Positions 10,621-20,790 of a DNA stretch of 64,000 bases are shown here, piece after piece; the first letter of the stretch is position 1, and each line of letters begins with the position of its first letter. The notes under the pieces are model-generated. The model saw only the letters and a list, made by a program, of their open reading frames with translations, had not been told where the DNA came from and made no database searches. This DNA comes from Gnetum montanum (Eukaryota > Streptophyta > Gnetopsida > Gnetales > Gnetaceae), in NCBI GenBank assembly GCA_015680685.1, contig MNCI01014752.1, positions 70,322-134,321 of the forward strand, written 5' to 3'. The position numbers were made by a program, and so were the translations under genes.

Positions 10621-11699
10621 GTAGAAATTATGAAAGCATTAAGTTTTCAAGAACTAAACATGATGAGGTAATGCTATGAAATATCTCTTCATCATGTTGG
10701 CAACTCAAATTGGTTAGTATGTAATATTTAAATGGTATTTATTCTAGGAATTTTATGAGTATGCAATCATTAGGTAATTGTATATTGCACTTTACTTTTG
10801 ATTGTTGTACTTGTTCTAACCCTTATGGTATCATAGCTTTATTTACTTGTTAAAGACATTTATTTTTGAAATGTACATGGATTATGCTTGCAACATTCCA
10901 TGGTTGGATAATTTTAATTATTTAGATTTGATTAGGCCTTATTATGTTAGTGATCCTATGGATAGAATTAATTTAACTATCCTTGTTTAACATTTATGAT
11001 TTAGCTTGTGTTATTTAGTAGGGTTGTCTAGGTCTAATCTTATGGTTGTCTGATATGTCAAAGAAGCAATTACAAGCAAAGTTGTTATTCTACATTTAGT
11101 TTTTTCTTTTGAAAATTTTCTAATCTATTTTTATTTATGGGTTTCCTCCTATTTATAGGCTATAAATTCCTTATAGATTTTGGAGAAATAATGCATTGGG
11201 GTCCACATAATCTTTTAGAAGATTTTGGATAGGAGAAATAATGTATAGATGAAGTAGATATTAAAAATGCAATTAATATGAAAAGAAATATTGGATATTA
11301 AAAATAATATTTATGTGAGACATCAAAGAGTAAAGTGATGTTACATGTCAAAAACAAGCTATTGAAAATGTTGCAATGAAAATTGACATAGGAGACAATG
11401 TTAGACATCAATATTAGAAATTGGAGAAAAGAAGAATCCTAGAATGACATTGCAGGTGATGTAAGACATCATTTCTAGTGGATGTTAGAGATAAAAACTA
11501 GAAAATATGTTGTTGATGATGCAGGATGTCAAATCTAGAATTGATATAAATGGTTCAAGCTGGAAAAGTAGTAGAATATACTTGATATTTTAACTTATGC
11601 AAAAAATTCTAGTGGATATAACACACAAGTCCCTAGTGGACTTTTTCATACAAACATATACCATTTTAGGGATGTTGAAATCCAAAAATAATTGTAATA
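10621..11699. other. No gene seen; recurring GACATC motifs
   Basis: AT-rich DNA. Between about 11310 and 11560 GACATC/GATGTC-like hexamers recur roughly every 30-60 bases, as they also do near 51000-51280 and 63300-63500. This may be a shared LTR-type sequence, but no edges were found. Confidence 0.35.
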
Positions 11700-11835
11700 T
11701 AGGTACACCTCAAGATATTTAGTCCAAGTAGAACCTTATAACTTAGCATTGACGACTAGAATTCAACCCATGATTTGGAGCTTTTAAATCAAGAGTCTTA
11801 CCACTAGGCTAACAACTCATTGTTAAAAAAAAAAA
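11700..11835 (-). mobile_element. tRNA-derived SINE (minus strand)
   Basis: On the minus strand TAGCCTAGTGG (11802-11812) matches the pol III A-box consensus TRGCNNAGYGG exactly. About 35 bases on, GGGTTGAATTCTAG (about 11757-11770) resembles a B box. The spacing is that of a tRNA gene, but the rest does not fold as a tRNA, so a SINE head is more likely. A T-run on the plus strand at about 11824-11835 lies just upstream. No target duplication was identified. Confidence 0.55.
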
Positions 11836-11849
11836 GTTTTCACTTGTTC

Positions 11850-12928
11850 TATGCAATGTTTCTACTATGTTCCAACACTTGATTCTTAGCATATTCTATA
11901 AGAAAAGTGGTAATGGTATGAAAGTCTTCATGAATGAAATCTCCACCTATGAGTCAAATTTTGAACAAGTGCTAGACTATCTAGAATCAGTGCTCAAGAT
12001 GAGTCTGAACAAACACTTGAAACCTAATTGGCTAAAAGGTTATCTTATGGTCCATGAAGTCATTGTCTTGGGGCACTAAGTCTCAAGAAAAGGAATTGAG
12101 GAAGACCTTGAAAAGATCAATATCATTTGAAAAATCACTGAAAAACTTTACATAGTAAAAGATGTGAGGTAATTTCTTGAATACACTAGATACTAAAGAT
12201 ACTTTATTACGAAATTATTAAAAATTATCAAATGTTTGAGAGAACTCACTAAGGATGATCCACCCTTCATTTGGTTAGAGGACTCTAAGAAGGCTTTTGA
12301 TTTGTTCAAGCAAAGACTTGTAGAGAATCTAATTCTATGAGTACCTAAATGGTCAAGTTCCTTTTTTATAATGACTAATGCTAATTATTCCTTGGAAGTT
12401 GTGCTTATGTAGCTAGATGATCAAGAACATCCATATTATATCCAGTGTATAGGTAGAAACATTGTTAGTGCACAACTTAATTACATCACAACAAAGAAGG
12501 AGTTTGTGGTGGTGGTATATGCACTAAAAGCTTTTTGATACTATGCTTCGCTGTCTAATATTTATACATAAAGATCATACAACAATTTAGTTTCTAATGA
12601 ATAAACCAATGGTAATCCCTCAAATCATTTGGTGGCCACTAATCTTACAAGAGTTCAATATTACAATGATTGATAAGAAGGGAATGGAAAATATTATTGC
12701 AAATCATTTGTCCCAATTAATAACAAGGTTGATGGTGAGATTTATTTAATCTATTTTCTAATAATTCTTTATTTGGAAAGACCACCATAGTTTCCTCATC
12801 AATAACCACTCATTGATTTGCTAATTATCTCACATATCTAAAGGAGTAAAGAGTTCATCCTAAATGGGACAAGTGTATAACTAATAGTTTTTTCACTAGA
12901 TTAAATATTCCATGTAGATATGTGAAAC
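11850..12928 (+). pseudogene. Athila-like RT C-terminus and RNase H fragment
   Basis: Read through several stops and frameshifts, this contains RT palm/thumb motifs: MFQHLILSIFYKK (FQxL), KVFMNEISTYESNFEQ in place of the usual FMDDFSTYG, NWLKGYLMVHEVIVLGH, RKGIEEDLEKI, and FLGHTGYYRRF-like residues. RNase H-like text follows (KKAFDLFKQRL, HPYYIQCIGRNIVSAQLNY, TKKEFVVVVYALKAF). The catalytic Asp-Asp pair is changed to Asn-Glu. This is an old plus-strand element, interrupted at 12929 by the left LTR of the next element. The SINE at 11700-11835 lies at its upstream edge. Confidence 0.75.
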
Positions 12929-13802
12929 TAATGAGCAATGAGTATACACTACGCCCAGCCATATGAATCACAAACATGTACTAGTGATCTAGTTGAATTC
13001 TATGGACTTAGTTCCTGAGTTTGCCCATAGTCGTAAACCATGAGTCAAGGAGTTCATGATTGTTGTCTTCCTAACTCATACTTGTGTGTGCTATACATAT
13101 GATTAAATGTGAGTTAAGGTATATGATATTTGTTTTTATTTATATTTTTATATTTTTTATCTTAAGTTTTATATGGAAAATAAAATATTTAATGATTAAT
13201 TATTTTAACTACCTAACTTTTCTAAAGGATAACTACCCTAACATAAGTAGTCATTCCTACTTACCTCACACATCCCAAACTCATATAAACACTACCAGGT
13301 TATTAAGTGATGATTACTGGGCATACTAAATCGCCACTACTAGGATTACCAAGAATTATACGTTATGCTCGAAGCAATTGTACTTATGTGCTTATGGTTA
13401 ATTACATTAAGTATTTGTGACTTGGAATATAAAATGAATGAAAAATAAAGTGCTGGTAAAGAAGATTAAGCCAGTCCAAGTACTACAATAAATACCAGAA
13501 ATCTCAACTTTAATATCATTCATGCTCATGCATTGAGGTACATGGCACTCGAATAAAGTTCTATACAATCTCTTTCACTCATACTATGGGCACTTAGAGG
13601 AAAATATTCTAAATCTAGAAAAGACAAACTGTAAGGGCTTTACTATGCTACACAAGCTACCATAAATGCAATTAGTGCATGCATTTATGTAGGCTATGCC
13701 TATGTTAGCATCAATGCATCTACATTGACACATATCATTATGCATTCAAGGTAATGCATCATTGCATGCCCATTGACACAGCTTGTTTATGAAATTTCAT
13801 CA
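12929..13802 (-). repeat. 3' LTR of the outer Athila-like element
   Basis: The left edge TAATGAGCAATGAG corresponds to TGATGAGTGGCGAGG in the other copies and is followed by the conserved CAACCATATGAATCACA-like segment. The right edge is TTCATCA, followed directly by TACCCTCATGATTG, the reverse complement of a polypurine tract. The order puts the body of the element to the right on the minus strand. Internal landmarks include the GTTGTCTTCC segment and the alternating CTA/TAACTAAC stretch. Confidence 0.75.
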
Positions 13803-13816
13803 TACCCTCATGATTG
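13803..13816 (-). other. Polypurine tract of the outer element
   Basis: Reverse complement CAATCATGAGGGTA, directly abutting the LTR edge. It is equivalent to AGTCATGGGGGTA in the sister elements. Confidence 0.65.
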
Positions 13817-14039
13817 ACTAAAAATTGATCCTCGAGTGAAAAAAAGTAGGATAGAGATTTTTATAACAATTAGGGAAGTATGGAATTTATTGACTAAAAA
13901 AATAAACTAACTAACTAATCCACTATGAGTGCCAGATTGTACAAAATTACAAAATTGGTGTCCATAACAAAAAAATTGAATACCTTTACAAAAATCTTAG
14001 TAGGTCCATTCTAGTTGCTAAAGATCGAGTGAATTCTCA

Positions 14040-15555
14040 AACAATGCCAAGAGGTGAAGGTCACTGGGACATTAAAAGTCCTTCACTAGGCTCTAGAGGT
14101 GGATGAGATTGACCTACTACTATTGTTGTTGCTAGAGGAAGCCTAAAAGCATCTAGTAATGCTTTCATCTTATCTTCCTTGCTATATGGGTCATACATAG
14201 TCCACATGGCTTTGTCAATATGGGCTAGCATGAGAATATCCCATGGGTATGACATCACTAGAAATATCTCCTTTGCATTGACAAACTAGGCTACAAATTA
14301 CTTATATTTGATGTTGAACTTCTTTGCTAGGTTCTACAATTCATGGTAGTTGTTCATTCTCTTGGCCAAGTTCTTAGCAATAGATTGTTGGTTAGTGAAT
14401 TTGCTCCTAAGAACTTCAAGCTCTATGTTGGTTAACTCCAACTGCTACTTGGTTTCCCCATGGTGCTTGAATTTTGCCTTGTATAAGAGGTAGGAACTGG
14501 TCACCTACTTATCTAACTTAGTTCTCAGCCTTTCCACTATTAGCATAGCCAATTTTGCATATCGAAAGTTGGAAAGTTCCATATGTTATGTCATCTTCTT
14601 GATTTGCAACTCCTTTAGGCAAATTTTGGCATTGTTATATGTGTTTATGTCATTGAAGATTGGCTACCACACATCATCTCTTTGTTGGAGTTCCTAGAAG
14701 GCGTCATTCATCTTTGTCTTGGCTAGTTCTATCTCCTTTTCATTTACCTCCTTGAGGAGCTTGACCTGATCCTTATAATGATTTTTCACTCATTCAAATA
14801 TTAGAGATTCTTTCTTCCAGGTGGCTACCTCAATGATCATTTTCTAACGAAGCACTTAGACTTCCTCCATTGAGAGATTTCAATTTTCTACTGCCAACCT
14901 CCTTAGATTAAGGCTCACCTTGACTAGCTACTCTTACCACTGTCAAACAAATTCAATCATCTAGTCTTTTTGCTATTTGACAATGTGCAAGTGATGGATA
15001 TCCTTGGTGAGAACCAAGTTTTCTTTGTGGACTTGTGAAAGTCCCTGTTAGTTTAAAGGCCATGGTGTCCAACAAGAAAGTGTCAAAGAATATCACCTCC
15101 TTTACATTCTCAACTTTTATTATTTTATGCTAAAGTTTTTAGAAAGCTACATCTCATGTGAGCTCCAGGTTGAGAATGGAAGGGTCAAAGAGATGGACCT
15201 ACAACTCTAAAAATTTAATAGCCAACTATTGGTTCTCTATGGTGGCTACTTATAGTTGGGCATTGCCGATGAGAAGTTTGCCCTTGATCTTCATCAACTT
15301 TGACTGGGTTAATGTTATTTAATCTAGGAGATTAAAGATCTTTAGAAGTAATTACCCAGATCCCACTAATCTTTCCAACACTTCTTTGTGTTAGGCTACA
15401 TTTAATGAATCACTTCTTACTTCTATGAACGATTGAATGTTTTCCATTTTGGTGATGTCTGGAATAGATTCCACAAGAGCATTTAGGGCTTCTGTTATGC
15501 TATCAGCCACCACCTCTACCATTGTCTCCTATTCTCGGTGCTACATCACTAGGAT
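14040..15555 (-). pseudogene. Tail ORF between pol and 3' LTR (coiled-coil-like, env-position)
   Basis: Read with about a dozen stops, the minus strand gives a long Leu/Lys/Glu-rich protein. Its segments look like coiled coil (TNIELEVLRSKFTNQQ, NLAKRMNNYHEL) and it ends in a better conserved block, NAKEIFLVMSYPWDILMLAH, then KAMWTMYDPYSKEDKMKALL. The same C-terminal block occurs, on the same strand and at the same distance from the 3' LTR, in the element at 39519-50483 (positions 40740-40900: KELFLAILCPWDVPVPTH, DPKSKEEKMKALLNAF). An ORF downstream of integrase is known in Athila elements, where it is called env-like. I see no signal peptide or membrane segment, so I do not assign a function. 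In this copy the ORF is joined directly to the start of RT by a deletion. Confidence 0.55.
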
Positions 15556-15559
15556 AGTC

Positions 15560-16100
15560 ATCCTTCTTTCTTAGGTATAATAATGAGTGGGCTAATCCAT
15601 TTTCCATCCATAATCAGGCAAATGAACCCAACCTTAAGGAGATGTTCAACCTTCTCTTTAACAACCTATCTCAATTTGGGATTCAATCTTCATTGTGGTT
15701 GCCTCTTTGGCTTGATGGAGGAGTCTATATAGATATGATATTAGCATATCTACAAATTGATTCCTATAAGTTCATGATATGACCAAGAAAAGACTATTTT
15801 CCATTTTTTACCACCTTTAATAGCCTCTATTTTTGTTCTAAAGCAAGATTGGCATTAATGATTATTTGCTTGCCATTGATGAAAACATCATATTCCATAG
15901 TTGCTGATAAAGCCTTTAGTACAAGGGGCTCTTATTTAAATCGATGAGGAATCTCCAACTCCCCAGTCAATGTCACTTTGTGTGTGGAACAGTTGGTAAT
16001 GAAGTTGCTCCATTTCATTTATGTTTTTAACATAGGCATTGGTGAGCCTCTTCGATGTTCCATGCACATGGTGGATTTAGCTTAGTGATATGTTATTAGC
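15560..16100 (-). pseudogene. Start of reverse transcriptase, outer Athila-like element
   Basis: The minus strand reads from the protease-RT linker (NINEMEQLHYQLFHTQSD) into the RT N-terminus: FSWSYHEL, MKIKxxVKEKVEHLLKVGF-like residues, and FICLIMDGKWISPLIIIPKK. This is the fingers-domain motif that usually reads YPIxDSxWVSPVxVVPKK. Immediately after PKK the sequence leaves RT and joins the tail ORF. The rest of RT, RNase H and integrase is therefore deleted in this copy. Confidence 0.7.
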
Positions 16101-16404
16101 CATTGGATACCCTCTTGTTTTGTGGATACTACATGTTGACACCTTTGAATAACCACTATTTCAGCACACTGATTGCATGTTTGGAATGATGTATCTTTGA
16201 CTATGTATAGTTTCTACACACAATGGCACCTTGTGTTAGTATATATGATGCATGGAACCCTCTTCTTCTTTACTTTGCCAAATTCAGTTTCCTTGGAGAT
16301 TTCCAAGGAAAGGTATTGAATCCCCATTCTAGCATCAATGGTACTCAACCATGTCCTTCCCATGATGATAGGGAAGTCCCCCTTATAATTTTCCACATGG
16401 ATCA
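16101..16404 (-). pseudogene. Aspartic protease C-terminal half, outer element (left of the insertion)
   Basis: The minus strand reads HVENYKGDFPIIMGRTWLST, IDARMGIQYLSLEISKE, then a Lys-rich stretch and PCIIY. This is the C-terminal half of the retroviral-type protease domain of the Athila-like family (compare NKGDFPIIMGRAWLSTIDA in the copy at 20081-20398). The domain is cut at 16404 by the Tat-like element. Its N-terminal half is found on the far side at 33504-33840. Joining the two sides across one copy of the 5-bp duplication restores the frame at FLMI-HVEN, aligning with FLVI-EVNN in the sister copy. Confidence 0.8.
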
Positions 16405-17163
16405 TGTTGATGTCAACCTTGCCCATGCTAGGCACAGGGCCATGATTAATAGTTTTGATTCTACAGAAAAAAAAAACATATTATCAACCTTCACAATTTC
16501 ATTATTTCGAAATATGTTAAATATTTAAAACACTTTAAAATTTTTTGAACAAAGCCATACCATAGAGATGATCTTTAAGAGATCCATGAAATATGTATTC
16601 ACAAACCAGCATAAGTTGCTCTGAATCATCACAGTAGCCCAAAAGATTTACCAAATTCTCATAATTCACCTAGGATAAAAGTAGAAGCTGAAATTTTTAA
16701 GTACTATAAAATCATTAATACTACTATTAGGAGCTTGCTAAAATAGAAACAATATGGTTCTCAACATATTGAGTGATAAGCTTGACCTTGTTAAGAAACT
16801 CATCTCTCCCTTGAACAGAAAATGCTAATAAGACTGTGACTGCTATTTTAGTTCCATTGGGTAACTTTCATAGAAAACCAACCCAAATCCTTCACTACCT
16901 ATTTCACATATGAATTGCTATGTGGCTAAGACCATTTCTTTCATTGTGAATGATATGCAGGGTGAACTCTTTGGAATTGCAACATTCAATGATGATCTTG
17001 CATTTCATTGACATAACTTGTTATGAAATAATTATGATAATACAGACAAGACTATAAAGGCTAGAAGTCAACCAAAAGACACTACCACTTTTTCTTATTT
17101 GAGTTTACTTTCATAAGGTCTATCCTTCTTAAGATACCAAATGATGCGAATCTCCAATAAAGT
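16405..17163 (+). repeat. 5' LTR of the Tat-like element, first part
   Basis: Collinear with 30778-31531 of the 3' LTR. Interrupted at 17163 by the insertion of the gag-protease element; the last five bases, AAAGT, are the duplicated target. Confidence 0.8.
16500..17163 (-). pseudogene. Captured LRR receptor kinase: kinase N-lobe exons inside the 5' LTR
   Basis: On the minus strand two exon-like blocks are readable. The first has the glycine-rich loop (GSEGFGLVFYE) and, one frame over, KLPNGTKIAVTVL and QGRDEFLNKVKLITQ. This is the beta2/beta3/alphaC region with the catalytic Lys changed to Thr. After an intron-like stretch comes NYENLVNLLGYCDDSEQLML followed by VCEYIFHGSLKDHLYG and then GT. 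Plant LRR-RLKs of the malectin-LRR type read HHRNLVxLLGYCxExxxxMLVYEYMxNGSLKDHLYG here. Intron retention means capture at DNA level. The same segment occurs in the 3' LTR. Confidence 0.75.
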
Positions 17164-17971
17164 TGATGAGTGGCGAGGTTCCCCTACACTCAACCATATG
17201 AATACGAGCGTTACACACATGATCTGGTCAAACTCCGTAGACTAAGTGCCTACATGCCTTATGGAACACTTAAGTTAATCATTTGTTGTCTTCCTAGACT
17301 TACTTGTATTTGTCACGGTTGTATGGTTAAGTAAGTCTGAGGTATATGATTTTTATGTCTTTTCTGTTTTATCTCCTATGCTGACGAGGTGAAGGGTTAA
17401 GAGACTAATTAACTAACTTTAACTAACTAACTAAGCCTTAATTAACCAAGCATCAATATCCGTTCCCACTTACCATTCACACCCTGAACCAATGCAACCT
17501 TAGTTACCAAACGCTATTCGTTGCTGGGATCACCAAGCGTAACACACGTGCTCGAAGCGATCGTACTGTGCACTTAACTACGAGAGAAGGGTTGAGAGAT
17601 ATTTAATGACTAATAAAGCATTTAAATGATAAACAATAAATAAAAATAATTAAAATCCTATTTAGCCTATTCCATGCACTACAAGGTTTATCCAAGAAGT
17701 TCGTCTTTATTTTGGTACACAAACTTGTGTTCAGGTACAATATATGCTCGAATAAAGATCCATTCACTTTGGAGCTCCTACTGCGGGCAGATGGAAAATA
17801 TTCTATCTCTGGAGAGGTAAAAATGCCAGAGTTTCACTAAGGATCTAGATCTAGATGAGAAACAAGGAAGAGCCACCTCTTATTTATAGACTTGGTGGCA
17901 CACCACGATATCGCGGCAGACGCAATATTGTGTATGCTATATCGCGGCCCATGCCATATCGCATCCCATCA
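17164..17971 (-). repeat. 3' LTR of the gag-protease element
   Basis: An 808-bp LTR starting TGATGAG and ending CATCA. Compared with the right LTR over the first aligned 120 bases I count about six differences, mostly transitions. Confidence 0.85.
17881..17889 (-). promoter_or_regulatory. Probable TATA box of the LTR
   Basis: On the minus strand CTATAAATAAGAGG. The same site is at 24166-24174 in the partner LTR and at 35722-35730 in the sister element. CTATAAATA also occurs at the matching place in the plus-strand element's LTRs. Confidence 0.6.
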
Positions 17972-17984
17972 TACCCCCATGACT
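17972..17984 (-). other. Polypurine tract
   Basis: Reverse complement AGTCATGGGGGTA, directly abutting the LTR. It is the presumed plus-strand primer. Confidence 0.75.
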
Positions 17985-18172
17985 GAATAAAAACTCGTCC
18001 TCAAGTTCCTTATAAAATATTGGGACGGTATGGGAGTATTGACTCAAAATGGAACTAATGGGATGACATGTGAATGGATCATCATTATAAGACAGGAGAA
18101 AACTGGTGTTCATGACAACAAGAGTGAACACCTTAGATATTTGACACCAGGACTTATTTGGTAGCTAAGAAG

Positions 18173-18188
18173 GAGAGAGAGAGAGAGG
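18173..18188. repeat. (GA)n microsatellite
   Basis: A short GA run, AGGAGAGAGAGAGAGAG, in the tail of the element. Confidence 0.7.
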
Positions 18189-19713
18189 AAGAAGTTTTGT
18201 TGCTTCCAATGCCAAGATTGTGTCTTTCATTGTCTATCCATAAGTGCACCATCGATCTTGCTCTTTGCATAGCGGCTTTAGCACCGATCCATTCCATGTG
18301 TTCCCTCCAGATCTAATCTATTATTGTATGATTACCATCTACACACACAACATAGTCTTTGTATTAGCAAGGGTAAATGAATCAAAATGCAATGGATACC
18401 TTGCTTTGGTAAAAGTTCCATTGGCTAAGTTATGGTATGGCTGATATGGGTCTAGAGATATATTCATGGTGACTACCGAAGGTGTAGTGGTTAGGAGAAA
18501 ATCGAAAAAATTTGGGTCCAAACCCCCATGACTACGAGCGAACCTCTGGTAGCGATAGAATGGAGAAAGAAAAAGAACAAGAAAGATGGAGAAAAAGAGG
18601 CAACTATAGCATCGGTGAAATGGATGTCAAGATGGAAATGAACAAAATAATGTTAAGTGCAAAAATGTTAAGGAAAAGAATTTAATGGATGCACCAAATA
18701 GGAATGTCAGTGGGTCCTCCCCAAAGCGGGCTCATGCCCTTAATGCCCTGACAAACCCACATTCAAAGAGTTTGCAGGCTCTAGGAATGTCATTTGGAAT
18801 AAGAGTTAAAGTCTTAACTGCAAGAATTTACCAAAAAGAAAATAATTCATCAACCAAGATATACACTAATGATACAACCAGCAATGAGGTGAACAACGGG
18901 GAGAAGGATGGAGAGAAGAGAATGGAATGGAATCCCAAGAACAAGGTGGTGTACAGCCCCTTGTGTATTTCATGATTAATGTGACTTAGTAGATCCCATT
19001 CCAAGTCCAGCCTCAAACAAACCACATTCAATGACTTCGCATTAATGCATTTGGCCAATCCATCCCCTTGAAGTAACAAGAATGCCTGCCCAAAGAGCCA
19101 CCACCATTCTGACAAAACGAAGGAGGAGAGAATGGGAAGCAAGAAGGGCCTTAGTTAGAGGGAACATTTTTATTTTAGTTCCATAACCAGTGCTTGTAGC
19201 CCAAGGGATTATTTTGTCTAAGGGGTGTGCTTTGAATTCTCACTTCTTCTCTTTTTTTTTGTGTTTTATGTGTTTATGCGTGAGAACCACACCATGCAAA
19301 GACTTATTTTTATTTTCTCAGCTTCCTGATGATTGAGTAACATTGAAGCGGTAAGAAAACTTAAGAAGAGAACATCCAAGCACTGAAGAGAATGGCTAAC
19401 ACAAATGCATCAAGTTCCTTTGAAGTCACACCCTTTTCAATCTTTGAGTCCTTAGTTTGAGAGATGCCCAATCACTGATTCGTAATAGTTCTTATTATTG
19501 AAAAAGGAACTGTACAGTTCCAAGCCAAGAGAGACCATAGAAAGTTGTGGATGTATGGATGAAGTAAACTCATTTCATGTCATATCAAAAGAACCATACC
19601 TTAGTATCAACATCGTAACTGGAAGGTAAAAACCAAACATTAGCAATGAAATAGAAAAATAGTTCATACCATCATTAAGAACACTTATTAAATGACAAAC
19701 TTACAAGATGTAT

Positions 19714-19737
19714 AACACACACACACACACACACATA
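19714..19737. repeat. (AC)n microsatellite
   Basis: About eleven AC units. The equivalent place in the sister element (near 37570) has a shorter ACACAC run. Confidence 0.85.
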
Positions 19738-19990
19738 CAAATGAAAAAGTATAACGATATTGTAAAAAAAAAGGTTAAAAGATTTTGTAAAACAAAAACG
19801 TGCAAAACAAAAATGTGTAAAACAAAAATGTGTAAAACAAAAACTTAAAAAGAACTAAGGGCCCTAAATGATTAGCATAGGTGACCATCTCCCCCATGAC
19901 TGAATGGAAAGGGAGAGATCTGAAATAATGAATGCTTGTTTGAATTTCTGAAAGTGTCCAACTTCTCCTGATTGATGTTTTCAGGTTAAG

Positions 19991-20790
19991 GGGTGGAAGT
20001 TGGTGGCGCTCATACTCCAATGTATCTATGCCTTTGTTGTTGGCATGAGTTATTCCCCTAGTTCATTCCATGCATGTTGGTCAGTTGCTCTTTTGATTAG
20101 CTGTCAACCACAGGGTGTCCACTTGTAGTGCGGTTGCTACATACAAGCACCTTTGTCTCAGAGTTTCTAGTGCACACTGGTTGCATGTAGAAGATGCTGA
20201 GCATTCCCCCATATCATCATCCTCTGAGTCATTGTATGTGATGCACAGAAATTTCTTCTTCTTGATCTTTCCATAAATGTTTACCTTAAATATTTCCAAG
20301 GAAAGATCATGAATTCCTAGGCATGCATCTATTGTACTTAGCCATGCCCTTCCCATTATAATTGGGAAGTCCCCTTTGTTGCTGTTAACTTCTATCACCA
20401 GGAAACCAGCTGGGTATGACTAACCACACATAGTGGTAATGATGTCCTCCACTAATCCCAAGGGAATGGTGATGGATTGGTCTACCAACTCTAGTTGAAT
20501 ATTGCTCTTCTTGAGTTGGGGCAGGTTCCAGGCTTGATAAATTTCTCATGAGATTAAGTTGACTCTGAAACTTGAGTTAAGAAGAGCCTTATGTGGTTCA
20601 TTCCCGGTGACTTGGAGGTGAGTTAAGGGACTCCCAGGGTTAGATAGTTTCCTGGGAAGGTGGCCTACCTTGATCCAGTCGGTTACGGTATGTGTTAACA
20701 TAACTATATGTGTTAGGCTCTGTTGTTGGTTTGAAGGGAGCTTTGAAGCCTTGTGTGTTGGAGGAGCGTACACAGACTCAACTGCTTGTG
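19991..20790 (-). pseudogene. Aspartic protease of the gag-protease element
   Basis: The minus strand gives the retropepsin domain of the Athila-like family: HKALLNSSFRVNLIS (where the active site should read LLDSGSGVNLIS), a frame with LKKSNIQLELVDQSITIPLG, and then SNKGDFPIIMGRAWLSTIDA and LGIHDLSLEI. The DSG catalytic triplet is NSS here, so the protein could not cleave. Beyond the domain a basic stretch (KIKKKKF) leads to the RT start, but after the RT-like phrase HQLPPLNLKTS the sequence enters the tail. The same junction text (RRQLPPLNLRSS) is found at about 37820-37850 in the sister element. Confidence 0.75.

Larger units (their letters stand above)
17985..19990 (-). other. 3' noncoding tail of the gag-protease element
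   Basis: No long open frame. It shares blocks with the tails of the other three Athila-like copies: a short coding-like relic at about 18150-18300 (minus strand, MEWIGAKAAMQRA and HLWIDNERHNLGIGSNKT), the CAGTGGGTCCTCCCC block near 18710, GGGCCTTAGTTAGAGGG near 19150, and one unit of the GTCTAAGGGGTGTGC...ACCATGCAAAGA repeat at 19216-19301. An AAAACAAAAATGTGTAAAAC array follows near 19790-19850. Conservation of noncoding blocks suggests roles in RNA packaging, 3' processing or replication, but that is inference. Confidence 0.55.

Noticed and set aside
11700-11835. A functional tRNA gene
   Set aside because: A- and B-box-like sequences are present but the arms do not pair into a cloverleaf. 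It is better explained as a SINE head.
19700-19860. CRISPR-like or structured array from repeated AAAACAAAAATGTGTAAAAC units
   Set aside because: Units are short, degenerate and without unique spacers. The same A-rich run occurs in sister retroelement tails, so it is a local simple repeat.
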